Assembly (NCBI GenBank): GCA_018056705.1
Contig: JAGPFE010000001.1
Location: 124,001 to 188,000 of the forward strand
Direction of reading: 5' to 3'
Length of the DNA: 64,000 nucleotides
From: Candidatus Hydrogenedentota bacterium
GTDB taxonomy: Bacteria; Hydrogenedentota; Hydrogenedentia; Hydrogenedentales; CAITNO01
Shown here piece after piece: positions 26,465 through 33,850 of this stretch. The position numbers and the translations under genes are program-made. The notes below the pieces were generated by a model. That model made no database searches. It was not told the origin of the DNA and saw only the letters and a list, made by a program, of their open reading frames with translations. Every line of letters starts with the position of its first letter. The stretch's first letter is position 1.

Positions 26465-28951
26465 TTACTCCCCTCTACGCAAGGTAAACTGTTGTTCCTT
26501 GGTGGCATTGGGATGCATGATGTCGTATTTCACCGTTTCCCACGCGTCCACCTTGGGGTTATCCGGAATCGTGGCCTTTTCCTTGATCTGTTTCTGCCGT
26601 TCGGTCAGTGGCGGCGCGTTTTCAATGACATTACACGTCAGGAACACCATCAATTCGTTGATCGTTTCTTTTCGCTGGTTAGCCTTGAAAAGGGTTCCCA
26701 TGACGGGAATATCCCCGACTACCGGGACCTTGCGAACCGTGGAATTCGAGTCGCTCTTCCGAAGCCCGCCGATGAACACCGTCTGCCCGTTGTTCAAGTG
26801 CATCGTCGATTTGACTTCACGCTTGTCTTCAATCGGAACACCTTGGAACTGCCCGGAAGTCGTGCTTTCCTTGGCCTGCACTTCACAGATGATGCTATTG
26901 TCGTGGGTTACTTTCGGCGTCACGGTGAGTACCGTACCCACTTCCTTGAACTGGGTAGTGGTCTGGGATCCACCCAGGTTGGTCTGCCGCAGTTCCTGGT
27001 AGGGAATTTCCTGGGCTATCGAGATGGTCGCTGGCTGATTCTCAACGGCCATGACCACGGGATTGGATACCAGCCTGCCGTTTCGGTTACGAACCTCCAA
27101 CTGGATAACGCCCTGCCAGTCGATATCATCCGTAAGCACGCTGAAGTTCAACAGTCCGGCCGCGGTCCGTAACACTTCCATGTCCGTGGCAAGGCCAAGG
27201 GCCTGTAACGTGCCGATGTTAGGGGCGTTTTCTTCCCCATACAGCGCGACATCCCGCCGCGACTGCCGCTTGACCGCGTTCATCAGCCACTTTGCCCCGG
27301 TGTCCGCTTCATCGTTAAGTAACGCGTCAACCACCATGGTCTCGATCATTACCTGGCGGACCGGGATGTCCAGGGATTTCACGACCTGCTTGATCTGTTC
27401 CACCACGACGGGCATGTCGGTGACCACGATGTGACGTGCCCGCTTGTCCGCGGCCGCCTGCCCGATGCTGGGTGTAAGCATCTTGGTCAGCATCTGCACC
27501 ACTTCCGCGGGATCGGCGTAATTCAGAGGAATGGCCTCGGTCACCGTGGGCATGACCGGTTTGGCCACGTCCAGTTGCTTGGCCAGGTTCACGAGATCCT
27601 GAATCCGGTTTTTGGGCGCCCTGATGACCACCGTGTTGGTGGACTTGTTCGATGTGATGGTAATGATTTTGTTATCGCGACCGACGGAAATCACGTCCTG
27701 CAGAATGTTCTGCACGTCCGCCGCGGCGGCGTTGTCCAGTTGCACCATTTCCGTGCGGATATTGAGTTCCATGGCCTCGTCATACGGGACGATACGGAAA
27801 ATGCCTTCTTCTTCAACCAGCCCGAGGCCATTCATGCGCAGGGCCGTCTCCATGGCTTGACGCAGGGTCACGTTGCGCAGGTTGGCGGTCACGGTACCTT
27901 TCAGGGCGGTTCCCGCGATAACGTTGATCCCCGCTTTCTGGGCCAGCATGGCCACCACGTTGGTCAGGTCGAGATTACGGAAATCAATGTTCACAATCTG
28001 GTCTAAAGGATCTCCCGTGACTGGGATCGTTTCAGGAGCAACTTCTTTTTTTGCTTCTACCGTAGCCCGTTTCTGTATTGCGTTCGGGGCCTTGTCGGCA
28101 ACTGGTCCCCCCGGCTCCATGGGAGAAATCGGGGGCATGTCCGGAGTAATGGGCACTTTACTGGGTTCCGCGGCCTGCTCGCCCGGTTGAGCCGTCGGGG
28201 TTGAAGATGGCTGCGATTCCGGTGGAGTCGGGGCGGGTGACGGTGGAGTTGCCGGGGCTGGCGTGGGCGACGCTTCCGATGGAACGGGCGTTTCAGTCTT
28301 GGTTTGTTCTTTACCAGAAGCCTTCAGCGTGTTTCCCCCACCCTCGCCCGTACTTAATTCCTGCATTAGGCGGCGGATACGGGTTGCCAGGGACGCGTTG
28401 CTTTCCACTACGGCTTCTACCGGCACAGCCTGTTCCCTGGGGGCCGGAGGTTCTACCGCGGGAGCAGGTTGCTGTCCGCTTGGCGCGGCGCCCTGCCCGG
28501 ACGTTCCTGCCTCGGGAGACGCGCCCGGCTGGGGAGGAACGGGCTGCTGGGTGGATTGCTGGGATGCTGGCGGTTCATTCGAAACGACGGTGGGACCACC
28601 TTGGGCCGCTCCTCCGGCATTTCCCCCGGCAGCGTTAATGAGTTGCTGCAGTTCCTTAGGAGAAACCTCGGGCTGGTTGGCCGGTTGCGCGTCCTCCACG
28701 GGGGGCACATCCGCCATCGAGGCCGGAGTATCCGTGATCAACTCTGGTGAAACGGTTGCCACGGATCGCAGGGTCTCCGCGACCGACCCCACCCGTCCTA
28801 CCTCGCGCAGTTGCTGCCTGACCACGGCACTTCCGCCGCTGGTGGATACGGTCTGCTGCCCATACGCGGGCAGGAGCAACATACCCACTAGCACCAGCAC
28901 CGTTCCCCAGATGCCGACCGCACTGTGCAATACCGGCTGTCGCATACTCAC
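26465..28951 (-). CDS. pilQ: Type IV pilus secretin PilQ
   Basis: 828 residues. It forms the outer-membrane channel for the pilus. A signal peptide (AVGIWGTVLVLVGMLLLPAYG, cut near residue 31) is followed by about 270 residues of low-complexity Pro/Ala/Gln-rich sequence, then a secretin STN domain (VNIDFRNLDLTNVVAML, INVIAGTALKGTVTANL), NolW/N1 domains (TEMVQLDNAAAADVQNIL; AIPLNYADPAEVVQMLTKML) and the secretin domain, ending with FKEVGTVLTVTPKV, NGQTVFIGGL and VPVVGDIPVMGTLFK. The AMIN domains of proteobacterial PilQ are absent and the Pro-rich linker takes their place. ATG overlaps the pilP-like stop (four bases). Confidence 0.93.
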   Translation of the reverse strand: MSMRQPVLHSAVGIWGTVLVLVGMLLLPAYGQQTVSTSGGSAVVRQQLREVGRVGSVAETLRSVATVSPELITDTPASMADVPPVEDAQPANQPEVSPKELQQLINAAGGNAGGAAQGGPTVVSNEPPASQQSTQQPVPPQPGASPEAGTSGQGAAPSGQQPAPAVEPPAPREQAVPVEAVVESNASLATRIRRLMQELSTGEGGGNTLKASGKEQTKTETPVPSEASPTPAPATPPSPAPTPPESQPSSTPTAQPGEQAAEPSKVPITPDMPPISPMEPGGPVADKAPNAIQKRATVEAKKEVAPETIPVTGDPLDQIVNIDFRNLDLTNVVAMLAQKAGINVIAGTALKGTVTANLRNVTLRQAMETALRMNGLGLVEEEGIFRIVPYDEAMELNIRTEMVQLDNAAAADVQNILQDVISVGRDNKIITITSNKSTNTVVIRAPKNRIQDLVNLAKQLDVAKPVMPTVTEAIPLNYADPAEVVQMLTKMLTPSIGQAAADKRARHIVVTDMPVVVEQIKQVVKSLDIPVRQVMIETMVVDALLNDEADTGAKWLMNAVKRQSRRDVALYGEENAPNIGTLQALGLATDMEVLRTAAGLLNFSVLTDDIDWQGVIQLEVRNRNGRLVSNPVVMAVENQPATISIAQEIPYQELRQTNLGGSQTTTQFKEVGTVLTVTPKVTHDNSIICEVQAKESTTSGQFQGVPIEDKREVKSTMHLNNGQTVFIGGLRKSDSNSTVRKVPVVGDIPVMGTLFKANQRKETINELMVFLTCNVIENAPPLTERQKQIKEKATIPDNPKVDAWETVKYDIMHPNATKEQQFTLRRGE

Positions 28952-29553
28952 ATTTCCTTCATTTCCAACGGTACCAGCGTGTCACCCACTTTCAGGATGA
29001 CCCGGTCCGCCTCAATGGCCGAAACTTCCACGCCGTTTGGATAGATATAACCCACGCCCACCACTTCGTCGTCGATGACCGCGATGGATTTGGATTCGTT
29101 TTTCGGGTCATACACAATCGCCGTAACCTGTTTTTCAGAAAGACTGGACAGGATCCGGCTCAGATTAGTTGCGACAGGCTGACCACCGGAAAAATCCGGT
29201 GTCGGCGCGCCAGCCGCCATGCTCTCCGTTATTTCCCCGCCCAGGTATCCTTTCATGGGGGTAACCTGGCCCACGAGGGGAGTCATCGGGTTGCGCTGGA
29301 TGCGCACCTTGGCATATTCCACGGGCTGGACATCCACGCTTCGCAGCAACTCTTCAAGATTGATGTCTTCCATTTTCTCCAGGGACACCTGGGCACCCGT
29401 GGATGCTTTCCCCTTGTTTCCGGAAGCCGCGTTTTTCGGATTGACCGGAGCGGCGGTCTTGCCCGCGAATCCAAACTGGTATACCAGGACCCCAACCAGG
29501 GCGACACACAGAACCACCGCTATGATGATTTGTTTTTTATTCTGCTCGTTCAT
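28948..29553 (-). CDS. PilP-like pilus assembly protein
   Basis: 201 residues in the position of pilP between pilO and pilQ. One N-terminal membrane helix (IIIAVVLCVALVGVLVYQFGF, residues 9-29) is followed by a basic linker and a small beta domain with AIVYDPKNESKSIAVIDDEVV, VGVGYIYPNGVEVSAIEADRVILKVGDTLV; this repeated short-strand pattern resembles the HR domain of PilP or GspC. No lipobox is seen, unlike proteobacterial PilP. It overlaps both neighbours by four bases. In PilP systems this protein links the inner-membrane PilNO complex to PilQ. Confidence 0.75.
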   Translation of the reverse strand: MNEQNKKQIIIAVVLCVALVGVLVYQFGFAGKTAAPVNPKNAASGNKGKASTGAQVSLEKMEDINLEELLRSVDVQPVEYAKVRIQRNPMTPLVGQVTPMKGYLGGEITESMAAGAPTPDFSGGQPVATNLSRILSSLSEKQVTAIVYDPKNESKSIAVIDDEVVGVGYIYPNGVEVSAIEADRVILKVGDTLVPLEMKEM

Positions 29554-30200
29554 CGGGCCTGGTTCCTCACGTTACCCGACTTGGCATCCCCTTTCTGATC
29601 CTTCTGGGCCCCTTCTTTTTCCTTGTCGGAAGGACTGGTCTGGGATGATTCCGCTATGAAGCGGAACGTGCTCAGCGTGAAGGTGGCCGTGGAAACCCCT
29701 TCCTTTTCCTCGCCAATGTCGATGTCACCCAGTTTGAAGTACCGCTTATCCCGCTCGAGCATGTTCATGAACGTAACGATAGGGTGAAATTGTCCCATCG
29801 CCGTGACCTTGTAAGGGATCACTTCAATTTTCCGGTCGACTTTCGTCGGAAGCGTGGACAACTGCACGCGAAGTCCTAATTCCGCGCCCAGCATTTCGAT
29901 CCGGTTAAGCAGCGTGGGAATTTCCCGTTCCTCGGGCAGACGCAACCGGAACCCTTCCACCAGCTTGCGCATCTGGGCGGCTTCTTCCCGCAACTGGACA
30001 ATGTTGGATGCGATTTTTTTCGCTTCGTCCAGTTCCTTCTGGATTGAGGCGATGCGCTGGCGTTCCGTTTCGGCTTTCTGATCGAAATAACGGTACGCGA
30101 CCGCGAAGTACAAGACCGCCAGTACTACGGCCACCGCAATGACGCCGACAACGAAGATCCAGTCTTTCTTTGTTATCTTGCCTTGTAAGAGGTCCAGCAT
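29550..30200 (-). CDS. pilO: PilO, type IV pilus inner-membrane alignment protein
   Basis: 216 residues. One N-terminal membrane helix (WIFVVGVIAVAVVLAVLYFAV, residues 15-35), then a coiled coil (ETERQRIASIQKELDEAKKIASN) and a ferredoxin-like domain with the PilO-type pattern LPEEREIPTLLNRIEMLGAELGL, MGQFHPIVTFMNMLERDKRYFKLGDIDI. The tail is Lys/Asp-rich. PilO pairs with PilN in the inner membrane. It lies 40 bases after pilN and overlaps the pilP-like gene. Confidence 0.92.
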   Translation of the reverse strand: MLDLLQGKITKKDWIFVVGVIAVAVVLAVLYFAVAYRYFDQKAETERQRIASIQKELDEAKKIASNIVQLREEAAQMRKLVEGFRLRLPEEREIPTLLNRIEMLGAELGLRVQLSTLPTKVDRKIEVIPYKVTAMGQFHPIVTFMNMLERDKRYFKLGDIDIGEEKEGVSTATFTLSTFRFIAESSQTSPSDKEKEGAQKDQKGDAKSGNVRNQAR

Positions 30201-30240
30201 CTTTTCAAGGCCTCATGGTATAACCCTGAACGGGATTGGA

Positions 30241-30900
30241 TTACTGTTGAATGATGTACTCAAAGATGAACTTCCTTACGGCGAAACCGTTGAAATCCGT
30301 GTCCTCGATCCGGGAAGCGTACAGGGAAAATTTCGAGGCGAACCGCTCGCTTTCCGACGTGTTTTCGGCTAACTGGGCCGTGCTGCTTACCCCGGATTCA
30401 TTTTCCACCGCGTACCCGGTGACTTCCAGGATAGGTTTGTCGATCTGAACTTTTTCCGTGGCCGGTTTTTTTGTCTTGGGATCCACCATCGGTTCCCCCT
30501 TTTTATCCATCTTGATCCGTTCCTCGGTGAATTTCCGGGAGGTCAGACGGATCCGGGAGTACCAGATGTTATCCGGGGTCAGGCGCACCAGTTCGGCCAG
30601 CCACTCCGACCAGAGCGTCCGGTCTTTCAGGATATCCTGAATCACGCCAATGCGCTCACCGAACGCTTTTTTCTCTTCAACCAGCGTGTTGTATTCCTTG
30701 ACCACGTCCGACAACTGGTTCAGTTCCTGCCGCTTTTTTTCGTACTGCCTGGTCAGGGAGGCTACCGCCGCCATCTGTCCTACCGCGTTGGATGCGAGGT
30801 AGAAAACGACCAGTGCCAGCAGGACCAGGCTCAACAGGTGAGGTAACGCCGACCGTTTGACCGGCCGTAATTCCTCGGGCATCAGGTTAATGCGTATCAC
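30241..30900 (-). CDS. pilN: PilN, type IV pilus inner-membrane protein
   Basis: 219 residues from GTG 30900, with TGAGGA eight bases upstream and 10 bases after pilM. The family N-terminus VIRINLMPEELRPVKRS (which binds PilM) is followed by a membrane helix (LLSLVLLALVVFYLASNAVG), a coiled coil (YEKKRQELNQLSDVVKEYN) and a ferredoxin-like domain with LWSEWLAELVRLTPDNIWYSRIRL. The longer frame upstream overlaps pilM and is not translated. An extra insert of Lys-rich sequence (KMDKKGEPMVDPKTKKPATEK) sits in the periplasmic domain. Confidence 0.92.
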   Translation of the reverse strand: MIRINLMPEELRPVKRSALPHLLSLVLLALVVFYLASNAVGQMAAVASLTRQYEKKRQELNQLSDVVKEYNTLVEEKKAFGERIGVIQDILKDRTLWSEWLAELVRLTPDNIWYSRIRLTSRKFTEERIKMDKKGEPMVDPKTKKPATEKVQIDKPILEVTGYAVENESGVSSTAQLAENTSESERFASKFSLYASRIEDTDFNGFAVRKFIFEYIIQQ

Positions 30901-30910
30901 CGTTGATTCC

Positions 30911-32251
30911 TCACAGGTCAGCCATTCCCCGGGCGGCAAGCCCGATGGCCACCATGAACTGCGGTGGATTCTGTAACAGGTCACCGACACGCGCGTCAGC
31001 CCCCATCATCAGGGCACTCATGTCGGGTTTGGCCGTCTCCACATCATCGATCCCCAGTTCATCCTGGATCAGGACGCGCAACAACGGGAACCCCGCGATG
31101 CCGCCGGTCAGAATGACCCGGTTCACGGGCTGCTCATACAGATGATGTTCATAGAAATCCAGGGACCGGCGTACCTCTCCGAGCATCCGGTCCAGGGGGG
31201 GCTGTAATACCTCCTCCAGGGGACGCTGGATACCCAGGCCGGCAACCCCGCCACTAGATAACCCGCTCGGATCAAAGGCCGACGCCCGTTCCACTTCCGG
31301 TTTCTGCGGCGTAAACCCTGATCCCCCGTCCTGCATGAGGGAAGTTCCGCTGGGCAGTACCGAGTCCAGTTCTTCGTCCAGCGGATCCAGCAACGACGCG
31401 TTGTTCCAGGCTTCCTTCTGATCTCCGCCGGGAACCAGTGTTTTCGTGTCGAGCATATCGGCTTCCGTCAACTCAATGGCTTCCGGAAGATCCTTCTCGA
31501 GAGTTGGCGCGTCATGAATCGGCACCGAGGCAAATTCTTCCAGTTGCCGTAATGCCGTGTCGTAAGCGCAACGACGATCCTTGGCGATGGCCTGCACAAG
31601 GTCCCGCGTGCCCCAGTTGATCTCTCGGACAAAGTTAGACACGCTATCCTTGATGAAATGCAGGCTGGTGGAGGACGCGCCAATATTCATGACTACCACG
31701 GTTTCACCCACCCGCAGGAAATCACAGGCTTCTGCCGCGTCCGCGAGCGCCAACGTGTCTACCGTCAGGGCACCGCAGGCCACCTCCGCCGCGCGGTAGG
31801 TCTGCAACAGGTTCTGGACGACGTCCTGCTTGGCGGCTACCAGCAGGATCTTGATCTGGTTCTGCGTGTCTCCCTTGATTTCATCAAGAACCGTCCAGTC
31901 CAGGTAAACTTCGTTCAAGTCGTAGGGTACGTTGTTTTTGGCTTCACGCATGACCACGTCGGACAACTGGTCTTTCACTTTACCTGTAATGCGGGGATAA
32001 CGGATCACCACGGACTGGCCTGGCAACGCGCCGACCACGTGGGCTTTATTCAGGGGCATGCCCCGTAGGACCTCCCGGATCGCCTGGGCCTGCGCGCCCG
32101 TGGGGTCATTGTTGACCTGATCACGATCCACGATGAATTGGGCCGCCTGTTCAATGCGCAGCCGCCCACCACTTCTGCTCATCAGCACGGCCTTGACAGA
32201 ATGCGACCCTAGATCAAGACCAATCGCGTATTTCGGTTTCCTGAAACCCAA
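30911..32251 (-). CDS. pilM: PilM, actin-like type IV pilus protein, with an extra acidic insert
   Basis: 446 residues from TTG 32251, preceded by GGAAGG; the product then begins LGFRKPKYAIGLDLGSHSVK, the family start. A farther TTG at 32338 lacks this fit. FtsA/actin-fold motifs are IGLDLGSHSVKAVLM, VVMNIGASSTSLHFIK and VILTGGIAGFPLLRVL. PilM is cytoplasmic and binds the N-terminus of PilN. Typical PilM has about 350 residues; the extra length is a low-complexity acidic region at about residues 236-340 (EAIELTEADMLDTKTLVPGGDQ, SLLDPLDEELDSVLPSG, STSG-type loops) in the second subdomain. It is the first gene of the pil operon. Confidence 0.93.
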   Translation of the reverse strand: MGFRKPKYAIGLDLGSHSVKAVLMSRSGGRLRIEQAAQFIVDRDQVNNDPTGAQAQAIREVLRGMPLNKAHVVGALPGQSVVIRYPRITGKVKDQLSDVVMREAKNNVPYDLNEVYLDWTVLDEIKGDTQNQIKILLVAAKQDVVQNLLQTYRAAEVACGALTVDTLALADAAEACDFLRVGETVVVMNIGASSTSLHFIKDSVSNFVREINWGTRDLVQAIAKDRRCAYDTALRQLEEFASVPIHDAPTLEKDLPEAIELTEADMLDTKTLVPGGDQKEAWNNASLLDPLDEELDSVLPSGTSLMQDGGSGFTPQKPEVERASAFDPSGLSSGGVAGLGIQRPLEEVLQPPLDRMLGEVRRSLDFYEHHLYEQPVNRVILTGGIAGFPLLRVLIQDELGIDDVETAKPDMSALMMGADARVGDLLQNPPQFMVAIGLAARGMADL

Positions 32252-32377
32252 GGTATGTCTACCTTCCGGCGTTGGGTACCCTTTTCCAGGTGATCCTGCA
32301 CCCCGGACGCGTCCACGCCATGAACGCGTCCGTTTCAAGAACCCATGAAACTTTACATCCTTCGCTTTCTTCTATAC

Positions 32378-32406
32378 ATTGTAGGAACTTCTTCGCCGTT
32401 TGTCAA
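32378..32406 (-). promoter_or_regulatory. Strong sigma-70 promoter of the pil operon
   Basis: On the minus strand TTGACA (32406-32401) and TACAAT (32383-32378) are 17 bases apart, one base off full consensus. The transcript would start near 32371, giving a leader of about 120 bases to pilM. Confidence 0.8.
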
Positions 32407-32472
32407 GAATTTTCTTGGCCTATTTCCATTTTTTTCGATAATTTCTTTTCGCCTGTTTCGGACTTTGATTCC

Positions 32473-32501
32473 TTGTCAAGCAAGTCTCTATCATTTACAA
32501 T
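32473..32501 (+). promoter_or_regulatory. Strong sigma-70 promoter of the STN-domain gene
   Basis: TTGTCA (32473-32478) and TACAAT (32496-32501) with a 17-base spacer. It is divergent from the pil promoter, about 70 bases away, so a regulator binding between them could control both. Confidence 0.8.
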
Positions 32502-32531
32502 GTGGTTCGTGCAATTCGAAAGGAGCCTTCC

Positions 32532-33206
32532 ATGAAGCGAATCCTCGCGTTCTGGTGCGGGTTGGTCGTGACGACTGTTCTGTCCACGCCCGGAATGACT
32601 CAGCCTCCTACCGATCCATCTTCTCCCCCTCCACCATCCGCGCAGGCAAGCCCCGAGGGAACGTCGTCCGAAGGTACTTCCGCGCCTACGGGTGATTATG
32701 TGGTGCTCAAAAATGGGAAACAACTGAACAATATATATATCGTTCGCGTGACCCCGCTGACCGTGGAAATCGGATACAGCCCCGAAAAAGCGGATCTGAA
32801 AATCCCCCGCAAACAGGTCCAGGAAATACATCAGGCCGGCAAAATCCGTCAGAGCGGTGAATCGGAAACCAAACCCGCCCAGGAAGAAACCACTGCTTTT
32901 CCCGCGGCCGAACTGGACAGCACTTTTCACCAGAAACTGACTACGCCCCTTCCGGAAACGCCCTTGACTTATGAAAATCAGGATATCACGAAAATTCTCA
33001 CCGAACTGGCCATCAAGGCCGACGTCGCGCTTGAAATCGCGGATGATGTCAAGCAATTACCTGAATCGAAACGACAGGTCAGTGTTACCGTAAACAGGGG
33101 AACCACCCTTGCCGAGTTTCTCCACCAGGAATTGAGCAAAATCGTCCCGGGTTTGCAAGTGAAGTTTGATTTCGATCACGTGATCATCACGTCGCGGGGG
33201 CAGTAA
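32532..33206 (+). CDS. Secreted protein with a secretin STN-like domain
   Basis: 224 residues from ATG 32532 (GAAAGGAG upstream). A signal peptide (MKRILAFWCGLVVTTVLS) is followed by a Pro/Ser-rich linker. A small beta domain (DYVVLKNGKQLNNIYIVRV, VEIGYSPEKADLKIPRKQVQEI) comes next. The last 85 residues (PLTYENQDITKILTELAIKADVALEIADDVKQL, ...GTTLAEFLHQELSKI, KFDFDHVIITSRGQ) have the STN pattern found at the start of secretins and TonB transducers, and resemble the STN part of PilQ in this window. Its divergent position next to pilM suggests a periplasmic partner of the pilus or of another secretin. Not a known pil gene. Confidence 0.75.
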   Translation: MKRILAFWCGLVVTTVLSTPGMTQPPTDPSSPPPPSAQASPEGTSSEGTSAPTGDYVVLKNGKQLNNIYIVRVTPLTVEIGYSPEKADLKIPRKQVQEIHQAGKIRQSGESETKPAQEETTAFPAAELDSTFHQKLTTPLPETPLTYENQDITKILTELAIKADVALEIADDVKQLPESKRQVSVTVNRGTTLAEFLHQELSKIVPGLQVKFDFDHVIITSRGQ

Positions 33207-33222
33207 GTCCGGAAAAGAAAAA

Positions 33223-33248
33223 GGACGCGGAAAAATTTTTCCGCGTCC
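33223..33248 (-). terminator. Perfect 13-base inverted repeat, terminator of the zinc-ribbon gene
   Basis: GGACGCGGAAAAA is followed directly by its exact inverse (no loop). On the minus strand it is followed by TTTTTCTTTT. It lies between two convergent genes and may serve both; on the plus strand the T-run begins only some 15 bases later. Confidence 0.75.
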
Positions 33249-33268
33249 CGGGTGGCGTTAGCGTTTTT

Positions 33269-33733
33269 TTATTCTTCTTCTTCCGTGTCGTCACCGGATA
33301 CTTCGTCGTCTTCCAGGTCTTCGATCACGGTGTCTTCTTCTGACTCAATGATAACCTCGACGGGGTCCTCTTCATCGGGTTCAGCTAGAACGAGTTCCGT
33401 TTCTTCAGCAATTTCTTCCTCCTCGTCCTCCAGATAATCATCATCCAGTTCTTCTTCGAGCTGATCTTCCACTTCCTCGTATTCTTCTTCTTCCAGGGGT
33501 ACTTCGGACACCCCATCTTCCAGGTCATACTCCGAAGACACGGGAACCACCCGTTCCTTCTTCCGCTTGGGTTTCTTGACCTTGGGCTTTTCCATGTTCT
33601 CCAGGGTCTTAGGGTCAATCAGTTTCAAGGGTTCGCCGTCACATCTCTTGCTGGGACATCTGAATCCCACTTTTTCAGCACCCCAGTCGATGAATTTCCG
33701 GTGACACTTGGGACAGTAATACTTTCCAGCCAC
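33269..33733 (-). CDS. Zinc-ribbon protein with a very acidic C-terminal tail
   Basis: 154 residues from GTG 33733, chosen because AAGGAG lies nine bases upstream and the zinc ribbon starts at once: KYYCPKCHRKFIDW, then FRCPSKRC. A short basic stretch (KPKVKKPKRKKERVV) follows. From about residue 62 to the end the protein is very acidic, Glu/Asp-rich (EEEEYEEVEDQLEEELDDDY, EDEEEEIAEETE). The ribbon has four Cys and may bind zinc and nucleic acid or protein; the acidic tail could mimic nucleic acid or bind basic partners. No family name can be given. It is the first gene after the hairpin array and its transcript is likely separate. Confidence 0.72.
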   Translation of the reverse strand: MAGKYYCPKCHRKFIDWGAEKVGFRCPSKRCDGEPLKLIDPKTLENMEKPKVKKPKRKKERVVPVSSEYDLEDGVSEVPLEEEEYEEVEDQLEEELDDDYLEDEEEEIAEETELVLAEPDEEDPVEVIIESEEDTVIEDLEDDEVSGDDTEEEE

Positions 33734-33778
33734 GGTGGGTCTCCTTGTTTGAATGCCTTTCGGACGTAATGGGACGCA

Positions 33779-33784
33779 ATTATA
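33779..33784 (-). promoter_or_regulatory. Candidate -10 box for the zinc-ribbon gene
   Basis: TATAAT on the minus strand, 45 bases before the GTG at 33733. It lies immediately downstream of the terminator at 33797-33833, so this gene probably starts its own transcript. The -35 is weak. Confidence 0.4.
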
Positions 33785-33796
33785 TACGACCATATT

Positions 33797-33833
33797 GAAA
33801 AAAGAAAAAAAAGCGCGCCAGGTAGATAGCGCG
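33797..33833 (-). terminator. Terminator after the hairpin array (minus strand)
   Basis: Read on the minus strand, a GC stem CGCGC/GCGCG (10-base loop) is followed by a run of 15 bases of which 14 are T. It would end any minus-strand transcript coming through the hairpin array, for example from the cohesin-like gene. Confidence 0.6.
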
Positions 33834-33850
33834 GAGAGGGACGCTATAAA

